From the NCBI RefSeq assembly GCF_014839805.1, contig NC_051124.1, positions 496,001-560,000 of the forward strand: DNA of 64,000 nt, written 5' to 3'. This document shows positions 46,688-56,480 of the stretch, in pieces. The position numbers and the translations under genes were made by a program. Origin of the DNA: Manduca sexta (taxonomy: Eukaryota > Arthropoda > Insecta > Lepidoptera > Sphingidae). Each line of letters starts with the position of its first letter. Positions within the stretch are counted from its first letter, which is position 1. Below the pieces are notes generated by a model. The model was given only the letters and a program-made list of their open reading frames with translations, ran no database searches and was not told the DNA's origin.

Positions 46688-46792
46688 TCGAGACTTCCAC
46701 GAGTATATAGGAAAGGTAACATTAAACGATCGCGTTATTGAAGAAAAAATTCAACCCATTTGTATACCTGAGCGTAATCCTAAGTCCGATAT
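46688..46792 (+). pseudogene. Serine protease-like fragment (S1 family)
   Basis: A short frame reads DFHEYIGKVTLNDRVIEEKI followed by QPICIPERN. The pattern Asp/Phe-x-x-x-Ile-x-x-Val-x-Leu-x-x-x-Val, then x-Ile-Gln-Pro-Ile-Cys-Ile-Pro, is characteristic of the catalytic-Asp segment of trypsin-like proteases. Here the expected Asp-Ile-Ala is altered to Tyr-Ile-Gly, so an active enzyme is not supported. A possible acceptor (CTCGAG) precedes it; no clear donor follows, and no His or Ser exon was found nearby. It is either a single exon of a diverged protease homologue or a pseudogene relic. Confidence 0.4.
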
Positions 46793-47004
46793 GACATTTT
46801 ATTCCTTTAAATACGATGTCAAATTATATAAAATAATTTTAATGTGATTCTTATTTTTAGACTGGAAAACGTTAGTATTTTAGCTAGAATTATGCGTGCA
46901 CTTAAGTTGACTTAATAGATTATAAAAAATATCAAAAAGTCAAAAGACAATCACTAATGAATAGTTTGTCACAAAAGTAGTCGACGACGATAAAAATTAA
47001 AACC

Positions 47005-47480
47005 TTAACATTTCTTCTCTTTATCTAAATTATGATTGGTCCGGTTTTGTTTATTTGTAGAGAAAAAAATTGGACAAGGCGCAATATTGTATACAGGCCA
47101 CTTAAAGTTTTGAATGTGTTCATCTATTTTGGCACACTGTAAAGTTATAGCATACATAGCAAAGTCCAAAAGGAGTCCTATGATTGCATCATTTCCCACA
47201 CTAGACGCACCATCAGCCTTTCCAAGAGAATCCACTTAAAAAAGCGCATGCTGTCGTTGTTCCATTTAAAATTCGAGCTCCCATTCGGCCCCATCGGCAT
47301 TCCGCGATAATCTATGGTGATTAGATTTCCCGCTACCGAAAAAGTTTTTTGCACGGACTTACGTACCGTTCGAACTAAGATAACGTTATAAATTTGCCGT
47401 CGTTTTTCGACCGGCAACGGGTATAACTGCCATGCATACTTCGGATAGTAATTCGCAAAGTAATTTATGACGATGAAATT
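47005..47480 (-). pseudogene. Unrecognised frameshifted ORF
   Basis: On the minus strand a frame from about 47480 (after CGATAG, a possible acceptor) reads FANYYPKYAWQLYPLPVEKR and on to FSVAGNLITIDYRG. After a one-base shift near 47235 it continues as DAIIGLLLDFAMYAITLQCA and stops at 47005. The LP-x-x-x-(K/R)R ... AGN arrangement loosely resembles the C-terminal region of insect odorant receptors, but the order of the two pieces does not fit that family well. I do not assign a function. The frameshift suggests a relic. Confidence 0.3.
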
Positions 47481-47751
47481 CTATCGAAGTTTTGAAGGGT
47501 CGCTTTATTAATATTTTTGGTCTTGTTTCTTTTTATTAATGTAAAGGAAAATGTTAAGACGTGGCGAAACTTGAAAGTGGGCCTGATATTATTCATTGTC
47601 TCTATTTCATTTTTAATTGTTTTGTCTATTCATTAATAATTAATAATAACATAAATAGCAAAGTATTAAGTGAATGTAGGTACGATTTTTTTTTTTATTA
47701 TAATATGCTGTCTTTGTTATTTATTAATACGAATATATCTCTTTGTTGCAG

Positions 47752-48231
47752 ATGCATCTTTAGCAAATGGCGTGGACCCTCCAGTTGTTTCCCGAATAAG
47801 CAGCAACATGGAGAGGCGCGAGGAACTTCATCGGCATGGGTGCAGCATCGCCAAGCAAACCATCCTCACCACACACCCAAGCGGCCTGCAGACCAGGGGT
47901 CTCGGTGGAACTCGCCAACTTCGACACCCTCTGCGTCCATGCTGAATGCAAAAGTCCGAAGCGGCAGTGGGAAGGAAGCCCTTTTCTCGCCAGACGTGGT
48001 CTTCTGGGAGGAGTGTCTGCTCATGCTACTCCTGTCTTGGGGAGGAAGAGTGATGCCGTCAATGAGGGTAGACTGTCTCAGCAGTGCACTCCCGTGATGA
48101 GAAGGCGGGAGGTGCTGGACAGTCCTGGAGGGTCCCCTCTGCCCTCTAGGAAGATGGAAGAAGAGGAAGAGGGCTGTGAAGTGGACAACAGTGTCATCAG
48201 TGGCTGGTTGAAGTTTCGAGACAACAAGAGG
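47752..48231 (+). CDS. Exon of a probable PH-domain protein (coding part likely from 47836)
   Basis: A 480-bp exon has a strong acceptor (TCTCTTTGTTGCAG ending at 47751) and a GTGAGT donor at 48232. It is GC-rich against AT-rich flanks. The frame from ATG 47836 stays open to the donor and codes 132 residues, ending exactly on a codon boundary. Residues 1-110 are Ser/Pro/Arg-rich and look disordered (KSPKRQWEGSPF, TPVLGR, SPGGSPLPSRK). Residues 108-114 are acidic. Residues 119-132 (SVISGWLKFRDNKR) match the first strand of a PH domain, most like the opening of Dok-7-type adaptor proteins as I know them. The remainder of the domain must lie in later exons, and none was found in the window. Three ATGs upstream in the exon open short frames, so the start is uncertain; alternatively the exon may be internal, read in another frame at its 5' end. 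The 28.18 kb promoter could drive it. Confidence 0.55.
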
Positions 48232-48237
48232 GTGAGT
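48232..48237 (+). other. Splice donor of the PH-type exon
   Basis: AGG|GTGAGT is a near-consensus 5' splice site, and the frame stops two codons later (reading VSR then TAG), which supports exon end here. Confidence 0.7.
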
Positions 48238-48399
48238 AGATAGCATTTTCTTTTCCAGTCGGTTTTACATCATAATCGTTTAGTAATACATTAGAGCAGT
48301 CGACTATTAAAAAAAAAACACTTTTATAAGAAATTTATGAAATCCAAAATGTTACCGAAGAAGAATTTTCAAAATCCATGCGTATATACATAAATAACG

Positions 48400-48545
48400 T
48401 TAAAGCATAGAAATTTGGTGGAAAGGGTAGCCGTTATATAAGAATAATAGCAAACTGTGATGTCATCAAGTGTCACCAGTCATAATGATATGTTCGTGAA
48501 AAATAGAGCGCAATTTTTTTACCCACAATTTTTGAAATATAAATA
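48400..48545 (+). repeat. Repeat family Q, copy 1
   Basis: Shares 'TAGCAAACTGTGATGTCATC', 'GTGTCACCAGTCATAATGA' and a 'AATATAAATAATTGC'-type tail with copies at 55.1 kb and, partly, 54.2 kb. Confidence 0.6.
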
Positions 48546-49149
48546 ATTGCTTTCTTTTTCCACCAATTTTGATGCTGATTTCACAGAAGTATTTCTTATT
48601 CATATCATTCCGTTATGTTTAAAGTTAAACATAGGAAACTACTCCATGTCACAGAGTTAATTGTGGGATTATAAATAATTTACATCAGTGGTATTTCTAA
48701 TCAAAATCGATTTTTTTAAATTTTAATATGACATTATGTACCTATAAAATTTTATATTAATTTAAATTTTAATTATAATATACACTGTAATTAATTAGGA
48801 ACAAGAACTAACCAGAAACTCTAGTCACTCTTGTAACAGTGGTAATTACACCATAACAATTATTTAATTTAATTTTAACCTAATTCTTCAGTCATGTCAC
48901 AAACTCCGAGCAACAATTCTCGTCCTGCTTAGCTATCATCTGTACCAATTAATCTAAGTTGCATCTGGTTATTCCGTTAGTCGCACGCGGATTTAGTCTC
49001 TGATATGCTAAGCTATCTCGTGTATTGTTTGCTCGGAATCTTGTGAGATATGCATTAGTTCAATTAAGTTTAATGTAATGGCAGCTTTTAGGCAGATGTG
49101 TAATTTAGACACTGTCAGTTTACATCAGATGAGATAATCAAAGGCTAAA
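48546..49149. other. AT-rich DNA
   Basis: No continuation exon of the PH domain and no repeat recognised. Confidence 0.4.
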
Positions 49150-49325
49150 GTCTTAGATTCGAATCCCGAGTCAGACAAATTATTGGGTGTTTCAATTTGT
49201 TATCAGCCTGGAATTTGGAATGAATGTCCTTTATGCCTATAGGCCCTCTATCACGTCATGAGTCGGAACACACATGGCGAAAAGTGGAAGTAGTTGTAAC
49301 CTCTGCCTAGCCGGGAATAAAATGC
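49150..49325 (+). mobile_element. SINE family X, copy
   Basis: B-box-like AGATTCGAATCCCGAG, then 'ATTATTGGGTGTTTCAATTT', 'CTATCACGTCATGAGTCGGA', 'TGTAACCTCTGCCTAGCC'. Confidence 0.75.
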
Positions 49326-50935
49326 AAGTATATTTTTTATACTTCCTATGTCGTCTACTCAATTCTAATTACATCTTACAATATCTATATTTAAGAGATC
49401 TGACTTATAAATTTCTACAAGATAGTCCACTATTGCTTGACGGCAATATACCAGACTCTTTCAACCGACACGTACCTAAAAATTAAAACCTCATTACAAA
49501 AACCGGAGAGATCGATAGTGTTGAAAATGGAACAAGTATAACAAGCTCACGGCGGTAGTGTCCTCAGGGCTCTAAGGACTTGTACCTGCAGGAATAAAAG
49601 TATCAGGAGACGCGACGAGGGCCTCCGCAACTGGGCTAAGGGCTTTCAACGCGTGAGCGTAGGGATGGGGTCGTGTCGATGGGTTTTTCGAGGTGATTTT
49701 GGGTTTGATTTATTAATAAGTTTGTGGTGTCGCGTGTAACTGCCAATAATATAAGTACAGTTACTTCATAACAAGTGTTAAACGTGGTGATGTGCAAGAG
49801 CCAAATACTTGGTATAATTTCTGAATATTATTATTCTCCAGCCTAAATCCATTTAGTATTCAAAATCCGACTGCTGACACAGAGGGTTTGTTCAAAATTT
49901 TTTCGGAAATTCTATATGTGCTGATTTCTTTAAAATGTTTTTCTTCAGTGTTAAATATAGACATCTTTAAGTATCAAAAACATGAGCAAGGTATACACAT
50001 TTGAGATTACCAGTTTATAAGAGTTAATCATATATATTTATCGACGTGGTTGTTAATAAATAGTCTAGCATTTGTTAACAATGCAATCGGTAGTAAAGCA
50101 CGTACTCTAGGGTAAAAAACGTTTCGCGGTGGGAAATAACAGGTAATTGTTTTTCCGTTGAAGTATTTTATTTCCCTTGTTTCAAATATATTAAACTTGT
50201 AGCATTGTGGAATATTTAATAATCTTGTTTTGATAGTTGAGTTGAATCATTAATATATTTTTAATCTATGTTTTGCACAAGAGATTTGGTTAGTTTAACA
50301 CAGAATTTGTAAAAGAAAATAAATAAATTAGATAAAATATTATTTAATAATACTTACGGGTGAAGGAAATATATTCACAAACGTTACTTGGCTAAATACG
50401 GAGCTATGTTGAGATAATAAGTATAATTCTTAGTGCTTTCGGCATGATAGCGCTCGCAGTATATACTGCGTAGATATAGGGGCGCTGTGACTGAATTATA
50501 TTAAGATACAACTTCACTTTAATTGACTCTCAGGTGAACAAGCTAAGGCAACTATCAAATTGGTGACACGATATGTTCAGGAGCACTTTGCGTCCCCATA
50601 GTACTGAATACTGCTAGCAAGCGACTTGTCCATCTAACTCGATAGCATAAAAAGTAAAAATATCGACAAGTGTGATCGCCTCCTCCCTAGCAAACATCAA
50701 AGTAAGGCGCAAGCGTTTCTCAGAGAAATTCGCACTCAGAACTGTCGCTAAATTATACTCTTATTTCCTACATTATGTATTATAGAGATTAAATTGGAAA
50801 TACTTTTTTGTTTGGTTTCTACGGGTAAGAGAACTTAAGAGAACCATACAAAAAAAAACAGACTGTTATTAGGTAAGAACAGCCATTTCTAATCTTTATG
50901 GTTGGAAATATCGTGAGCAAACTTACATACTTAAG
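49326..50935. other. Intergenic or intron DNA
   Basis: No gene recognised. 49540-49640 holds a moderately GC-rich segment (GGACTTGTACCTGCAGG) without a clear family. Confidence 0.4.
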
Positions 50936-51073
50936 GATTTCCTTATAAGAACTTCGAAGGTATGTGAAGTCTGCCAAACCGTATTTGGCTGCCATGGTGA
51001 ACTAAGGCCTAGACCCTCTCAGTAGTAGAGAAGCAGTGTCTTTACTGTCCCTATATAATACTATATAATATAG
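50936..51073 (+). mobile_element. SINE family S, 3' half
   Basis: TATAAGAACTTCGAAGGTAT, 'GACTAAGGCCTAGACC'-type block reading CTAAGGCCTAGACCCTCTCA, AGTAGTAGAG, then an AT tail. The head is missing. Confidence 0.75.
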
Positions 51074-51085
51074 AGCTGGTATTTC

Positions 51086-51310
51086 GCTGACTGTCTCGGT
51101 GGCGTATTTGTATTGTGTGCGCGGTTCGACACCGGCCTGAGGTCCCAGGTTTGAATCCCAGATGGGACAGTGATATTGGGTTTTTCTGCTCATATGTTTT
51201 GTGCCTGAATGGCGATAGGCTCGCCCTCTATCACATCACGGGACGGAACAAATAGGCGAAAAGTGGATGACCTGGTTATACTTCTACTTACCCCTGATGT
51301 GTTTTATGTT
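51086..51310 (+). mobile_element. SINE family X, near full-length
   Basis: A-box-like TCGGTGGCGTATTTGTATTG, B box GGTTTGAATCC (51148-51158), 'TGGGACAGTGATATTGGGTT', 'GGCGATAGGCTCGCCCTCTA', 'ATCACATCACGGGACGGAAC', ending near ACTTACCCCTGATGTG. Confidence 0.85.
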
Positions 51311-51597
51311 GAGTATATATTTTATTGATATTATAAGGCTATTGCAATTGCCTAACTACCTAAAGAAGTAAACAAGGCAGCACGTAGTGTAAAAATAATA
51401 TTATAAACAAATATCTAACCTACTTTTTATTATGTATTTTGTATTTGGTGTAATGCGGCAACCCTAATATGTAGTATGCTGTACATAATTACGTCTTAAT
51501 TAGGGCGGCAGAATAAACAGGTCGTAAAAGACGATTTATGTGAAAAGTGGGTACATATAAAAATTATAAAATAGGTAAACAGATGTTTATATATTAG
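51311..51597. other. AT-rich DNA
   Basis: Nothing recognised. Confidence 0.4.
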
Positions 51598-51935
51598 TAT
51601 AAGGCAAAAAGCGGCGATAGCGTAGTTGGTAGTGAAACGTACTGACGTAATTAATGATCGCGGGTTCAAAACCCAAGGCCGCGCTTTTGACTTTTCTAAA
51701 GTAATGTGCGTATTCTTTGTGAATTATAGTTTGCTTTAATGGTGAAGGAAAAATATCGTGAGGAAATCTTCATACCTAAAAGTACTCTATAAGAATTTTG
51801 TTATGTGAAGTCTACCAGGCCACATTAGACCAGCATGGTGGACTAAGGCCTAATCCCTTTCAGTAGTAGAGGAGGCCCATGCTCATTACTGAGATAGTAT
51901 ATAATACAAAGCCGATAATATTATTATAAGGCAAA
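51598..51935 (+). mobile_element. SINE family S, full copy with 11-bp duplication
   Basis: Perfect duplication TATAAGGCAAA at 51598-51608 and 51925-51935. Head GGCGATAGCGTAGTTGGTAG, B box CGGGTTCAAAACCC, 3' end GAGGCCCATGCTCATTACTG and ATTATT tail. The head is closer to a tRNA than in other copies, but the acceptor stem does not close, so it is not a tRNA gene. Confidence 0.93.
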
Positions 51936-52270
51936 TGATACATTTTTTAAGGGCCGGTGAAGCTGATTTTAGACTACGATAAATGTTGTTTATTCTCTGT
52001 TACACCTGATAATTAGTATTTAATCATTTTATCTTTGATTTTGTTCTATGCTTTAATAATGTTTATGATTGTTTTATTTTTTGTTTTATGCTTAATTGTT
52101 TTTTAATTTAAAATTAATGATAGTTACCCCACATTGTCGCATTGGAATACATCTGTAATGACTGTGTGAGAAAAATAAAAATAAATAAATGAAAAATAAT
52201 ATCAAACGTACATATTTGACACTTGTATTTATACTTGTCTTGACAACACAATTTGTTTTCTAATCTTTAC
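51936..52270. other. AT-rich DNA
   Basis: Nothing recognised. Confidence 0.4.
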
Positions 52271-52271
52271 C

Positions 52272-52449
52272 AGGGCCCTTATTCTGTATGATAGTGCAAA
52301 CGCGTAACGCGGCCGTGTCATGTTATCTTTGAGAAATGTGCGTGGAATGGTATTCTGTAAACCAAATTTCTATAGTACTAAACATGATGCGTTGTGTTAA
52401 GTGCTCGTTACGCACTGTCAAAATAACGTGCGGGATAGAGAATAAGGCC
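52272..52449. mobile_element. MITE-like element with GGCC(C)TTATTCT termini
   Basis: Left end GGGCCCTTATTCTGTATG and right end GATAGAGAATAAGGCC are inverted matches, with inner inverted GCGTAACG (about 52311) and CGTTACGC (about 52408). Length is about 178 bp with no ORF. The hAT-like MITE at 52451 begins immediately at its right border. Confidence 0.6.
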
Positions 52450-52450
52450 A

Positions 52451-52612
52451 CAGTGGTGAAGCGACCCTACAAACCGATTCCTACCGGCTTCCCTTTTAGG
52501 TTTATTTACGTTTGTCTTAGTTTTTGTTTCCTGTTAAATTGGTCGCGATATGTTAGGTAAGGCGAATTTTTTCCTCGGGTTACCTTTTGAAAAATTTCGT
52601 CCTCCGCCACTG
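52451..52612 (+). mobile_element. hAT-like MITE, family T, copy 7 (best ends)
   Basis: CAGTGGTGAAGCGACCCTAC to CGTCCTCCGCCACTG, 162 bp, with the 'GATTCCTACCGGCTTCCCTT' and 'GGTCGCGATATGTTAGG' blocks. The flanking octamers do not match, perhaps because it abuts another element. Confidence 0.85.
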
Positions 52613-52879
52613 ATCTATACTTCGTACCCTTAGAACAAAAGTGACATAACTCAAATAACACGATTTGTGGAAAATGAATAAAACAGATTTCGAAACAATT
52701 AGGAATGAAATTGGGCGATCGTTGAAAGTGAGAATCTGTTTCTATTCTATAATTTTGTTTTTTTCTCGCCATAGGGTTAAAGTTAGCTGTGGAAGATCGT
52801 TTTTTAACAATATCAGCAAATATATACATTTTGCATTAGGTCACTTTAGTTCTAAGCGTGCGACTCGTGTGTATTTCTT

Positions 52880-53034
52880 TGTTTATTCGAACGCGCTAAT
52901 CTCAGAAACTACCAAACCGATTAAGAAATATTTATACTAATAGCAAGCTATATTACTTCTGAGTGCTATAGGCTACTATATTTATCTCGGAAAAACTATT
53001 TAAAGTAGAGGAAGCCGCGAGCAAAAGCTAATTT
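52880..53034 (-). mobile_element. Repeat family V, copy
   Basis: Minus strand: AATTAGCTTTTGCTCGCGGC start, 'GAGATAAATATAGTAGCCTA', 'TTAGCGCGTTCGAATAAACA' end. A 91-codon plus-strand frame runs partly over it (52665-52940) but has no recognised motif. Confidence 0.8.
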
Positions 53035-53789
53035 TTATATAAACTAAGGCCTTCGAACCAAGGAATCGACACGGTTTACGGTAATTTATCCAACGTTTAA
53101 GGGGAATCCCCCCATTACCTCCTACATTGTCCACAGAACAGACAAACTCACCGTCTGCCGTGAGTAATCGCATACATTAGAGAGGACAGTATAAATGTGC
53201 GTAATTTCGGATGTCGTCGGCCATGTTTTGGGCACTTAGGCCAATAAATCATTGGGCCAATAACCAATGGCCAACGCCCAATTTGATATTGGAATGTTGG
53301 ACGAAAAAACGGATTATTGGGAGGGTTGTGTATGCGATATAGTTCTATATTCAAATTCGGATATCACAATATTATTATAATATAAAAAGAAACTTTATTA
53401 ATTTACAGTTAAGTTCATTATAAGTTGGTAAATCTTCCTTGTACATTAATTCTGGGAAATACAATGCCTACTTTGCATCATAGTAGCATCACAAGCACTG
53501 TTTTGGTTTAAAATAGATTGTAGCTAGTGTAAGATTAGGCATTACGATACGTAAAATTAGCGTCTAGCGACGAATTCATTAAAATCACGCAGTGGTTTAT
53601 GATTTAAAGTTGCTTTGGGTAATGACGCTTGCAATTAAGAGACTTGCTGTCCCGTTGTTTTTTTTTGTACGGCTTCAGGAAGTGATCTATTGCGCCTAAT
53701 GATATGGAAGAGGGTCTAGACACCTTATGGACTAATGAGAAATAATTAACTCTAGCCAGTTGAAACATTTTTTTTATTTATTTATTTAA
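53035..53789. other. AT-rich DNA
   Basis: No gene recognised. 53225-53300 holds repeated CCAAT/ATTGG words (GGCCAATAAATCATTGGGCC) with local self-complementarity. Confidence 0.4.
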
Positions 53790-53872
53790 TTAAATCCTAC
53801 TCCCTCTCAGTATTAGAGGAGGCCCGTGCCCACCAGTGGGACAGTATATAATACAGGGCTGATATTATATTT
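53790..53872 (+). mobile_element. SINE family S, 3' end only
   Basis: CCTACTCCCTCTCAGTATTA, GAGGAGGCCCGTGCCCACCA, GTGGGACAGTATATAATACA, then ATATT tail. Confidence 0.75.
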
Positions 53873-54189
53873 TATATAATATGCCGGCATTTAAAAAACC
53901 GTGCAAACCCTACCATAGCTCACAGTAAAATAAATAATTTAAACGATGCACAACACAGAACTCTACAAACCGATATTACCAGTTGTGAATGTAATTTGTC
54001 GGCCCGTAAACCTGTATTGCGCGCATAACGTATGCATTGTAACTGCCGGCACAAATCACTGCGAGTGTCCCATACCTTACTTATTGAACTCGGTTAAACA
54101 TATTCAAAAACATAGGTCTAGAAATAAGTATGTGTAAATACATAATATCGAAACTAGTCTCATTTTCTATACGTGCATGGCAATACACA

Positions 54190-54340
54190 CGATATTAGCG
54201 CGAGAAAGAAATAGCGTGCTAGGGTCATCACGCTATCTCTTTCTCGCGCTATACGCACTCCACCACGCACTCGTTTTTGTTCACAACAATATGTCAAATA
54301 TAAAAATCTGCTCTATATTTTTATTAATTTGGACGTTGTT
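54190..54340 (+). repeat. Repeat family Q-related segment with strong hairpin
   Basis: Two 23-base arms (54196-54218 and 54229-54251) pair at 22 of 23 positions around a 10-base loop; the arm core is GCGCGAGAAAGA. The following 'GTTCACAACAATATGTCAAATATAAA' segment resembles the Q copy at 55.2 kb. Confidence 0.75.
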
Positions 54341-54882
54341 TTCGCAAAAGAATTTCTCTATTATAGTATTTTGTGTTATATAAGAGTAATGTACAAAATG
54401 AAAAATAGTAAACCACCCAATTATGTTGACTGACGAGGGACCTACCATGAGGCGTCTCGTTGCCCATGCTTGTATAAAAATACACGGCAAAAATGGTGCA
54501 TGCGTTGCGCTTCTGCCTAACCTTGCGTCTATTATCTATTCTGTCATATTAATTACGGACTAAAAAAAATTGACGACAGACATAGATCATACTATCAGGA
54601 AAACAGCTTATGTAGTTATTCTCTCAGTATCTAGTAGCTACAAATATGTTTTGGTAATGTCTATTTTGAATCAAATATTTAGGGTCAAAAATCTTTTATA
54701 CGCCTATACAGTATCACAATGTCCGTACGCAGTTATAAGTCAGCAAATTGGCGGGTGACGGGAAATCTCTGGGGACGCACGGGCTTCAAACTTGCATGAA
54801 CACGCGGCGTGTTTGGAACAACAGTATAATTCTCACTACGCAGACATTTTTGTTTATTACATTATAATATGTCAGACGGAGT

Positions 54883-55040
54883 AGCCGGTGCTAGTGTCCA
54901 GCTACTATCTACTTGTGTCCGGCCGGAAAGCGTCCTCCATGCATAAGGTGTCAAATCCGCCACTTTGGCCAACCTAAGTGTGTCGCGTTCTGGGATCTGC
55001 TTGTGTATATCCAGTTCAAACAGATCGGCATGAATGTCAT
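54883..55040 (-). mobile_element. Repeat family Z, 3' part
   Basis: Minus strand: 'GATCTGTTTGAACTGGATAT', 'CAGATCCCAGAACGCGACAC', 'ACTTAGGTTGGCCAAAGTGG', 'CACAAGTAGATAGTAGCTGG'-type end, diverged. Confidence 0.6.
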
Positions 55041-55094
55041 CCAAAATTTAACATAGGAGAATTTTCAAAATATACACAATTATGAATAAAATAT

Positions 55095-55290
55095 GTAGCT
55101 TTAAATTTGGTATATGGAGTGGCTGTGAAATAACAGTAATAGTAAACTGTGACGTCATCGAGTGACACTGGTCATACGACTCCGTGCGTGAGAAAGAGAT
55201 AGCGTTATAACCCAACTACGCACCTACTTTTGTTCTCAACCATATTTCAAATATAAAGAGCTGCTTTATTTTTAATTAATTTGCTGAAAT
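55095..55290 (+). repeat. Repeat family Q, copy 3
   Basis: 'AGTAAACTGTGACGTCATCG', 'AGTGACACTGGTCATACGAC', 'GCGTGAGAAAGAGATAGCG', 'CATATTTCAAATATAAAGAG'. Contains a full CRE palindrome TGACGTCA. Confidence 0.65.
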
Positions 55291-55384
55291 GCTGGGGAAA
55301 ATTAGTTTTTATACGAAACAGGCTATTTTATTTCGACATATGTCTACTGAATTAATATCGACATTGCGAGAATTACAGTTACAA

Positions 55385-55500
55385 GGGGTTCGCCTCCTAT
55401 CACATCATGGGACAGAATACACGCGGTGAAAAATGGGTGCAGTAGTTGCATCTCTGTCTACTCTTTCAGTAATAAAAGGTATGAGTGAGTGTGTGTGTAA
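55385..55500 (+). mobile_element. SINE family X, 3' end
   Basis: 'CTATCACATCATGGGACAGA', 'ACGCGGTGAAAAATGGGTGC', 'TTTCAGTAATAAAAGGTATG', then a short (GT)n. Confidence 0.75.
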
Positions 55501-55689
55501 TTTTGTTGAATTTAGGACCAACCAGCACGGGTAGCGGGTACAGAAGGCCCGGTTAGTTGGAATTGAATTAGAGTGAGTAGAAGTGGAAATAATAATATAG
55601 AAATAACAAGGGAAGGATGAGTTACTGCGGAATACTGTACCTAGATCCCACATAGGGGACCACAGGCTGTCAGTTTCGATCTATATTAT

Positions 55690-55870
55690 ACAAAATCAGT
55701 TTAAGCCATGGTAGAGTCGCTTCATCAACGTCGCAGGCGGCGGCCCGTCCATACATCAAGTCGCCATCTTGTGGAGGGCCGTTGCGTTCCATTTCACGCG
55801 CGTTTCACTTTTCACTGGGTCACTGGGGATCGGTCTGGGTGGGAATTGGGTTTAGTGGGGGTCGTGGGCC
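55690..55870. promoter_or_regulatory. GC-rich block with a CTCF-like motif
   Basis: On the minus strand 55762-55774 reads CCACAAGATGGCG, matching the conserved CTCF core CCACNAG(A/G)TGGCG. The motif is seen; occupancy is unknown. The block is GC-rich (GCAGGCGGCGGCCC; GTGGGGGTCGTGGGCCC) in AT-rich surroundings. A TCAGTT at 55696-55701 lacks a DPE at +28. Confidence 0.45.
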
Positions 55871-56327
55871 CTAGGTTTCGGTAATGGAATATAAGACCAA
55901 TAACGATATGTAATAAGAGAGCAGAAAAATATTATGGTTGTTGGACCTTATGTACATGATATCGTAGAATTCACTATTGCATTACTAAAAATTTTGTGAG
56001 AGGTACATTAGTCATAATTACAGCGCTACTAAAGTTTTTGATGCAAAAGGATTTTTATGACATTCAGGAATGAATAAAATTAATCTGTACACATATATTT
56101 ATTTTTCAAACAGTGTCTTTGTTCTCTGGTTAATATTTTACAGACTTATCAGGTTTAAAACCTGTAAAAATTACTACATCTAAAAAAAAACAACAACCTG
56201 TTTAACAGATACACTACAAACTTGTAAAAAATATTTCTTTTTCGATCCCTTGATTACTCAGTGACAAAACAAATCACTAAACAAACATTTACGTCTATAA
56301 TCAATTTGACATTTGTGAAGAGCAAAA
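55871..56327. other. AT-rich DNA
   Basis: Nothing recognised. Confidence 0.4.
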
Positions 56328-56480
56328 TATAATAATAATAATATATAATAATATTCACCCTGTATTATATACTGTCCCACTGCTGGGCACGGGCCTTCTC
56401 TACTACTGAGAGGGATTAGGCCTTAGTCCACCACGCTAGCCTAGTGCGGATTGGTAGACTTTACACACCTTCGAAATTCA
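56328..56480 (-). mobile_element. SINE family S, 3' half (5' truncated)
   Basis: Minus strand: from 'GAATTTCGAAGGTGTGTAAA' to 'GTGGGACAGTATATAATACA' and an (ATT)n tail. 5' truncation is normal for target-primed retroposition. Confidence 0.8.

Noticed and set aside
51609..51690. Possible tRNA gene (A and B boxes near GGCGATAGCGTAGTTGGTAG and GGGTTCAAAACCC)
   Set aside because: It is the head of a SINE with matching body, tail and 11-bp target duplication, and the acceptor stem does not pair.
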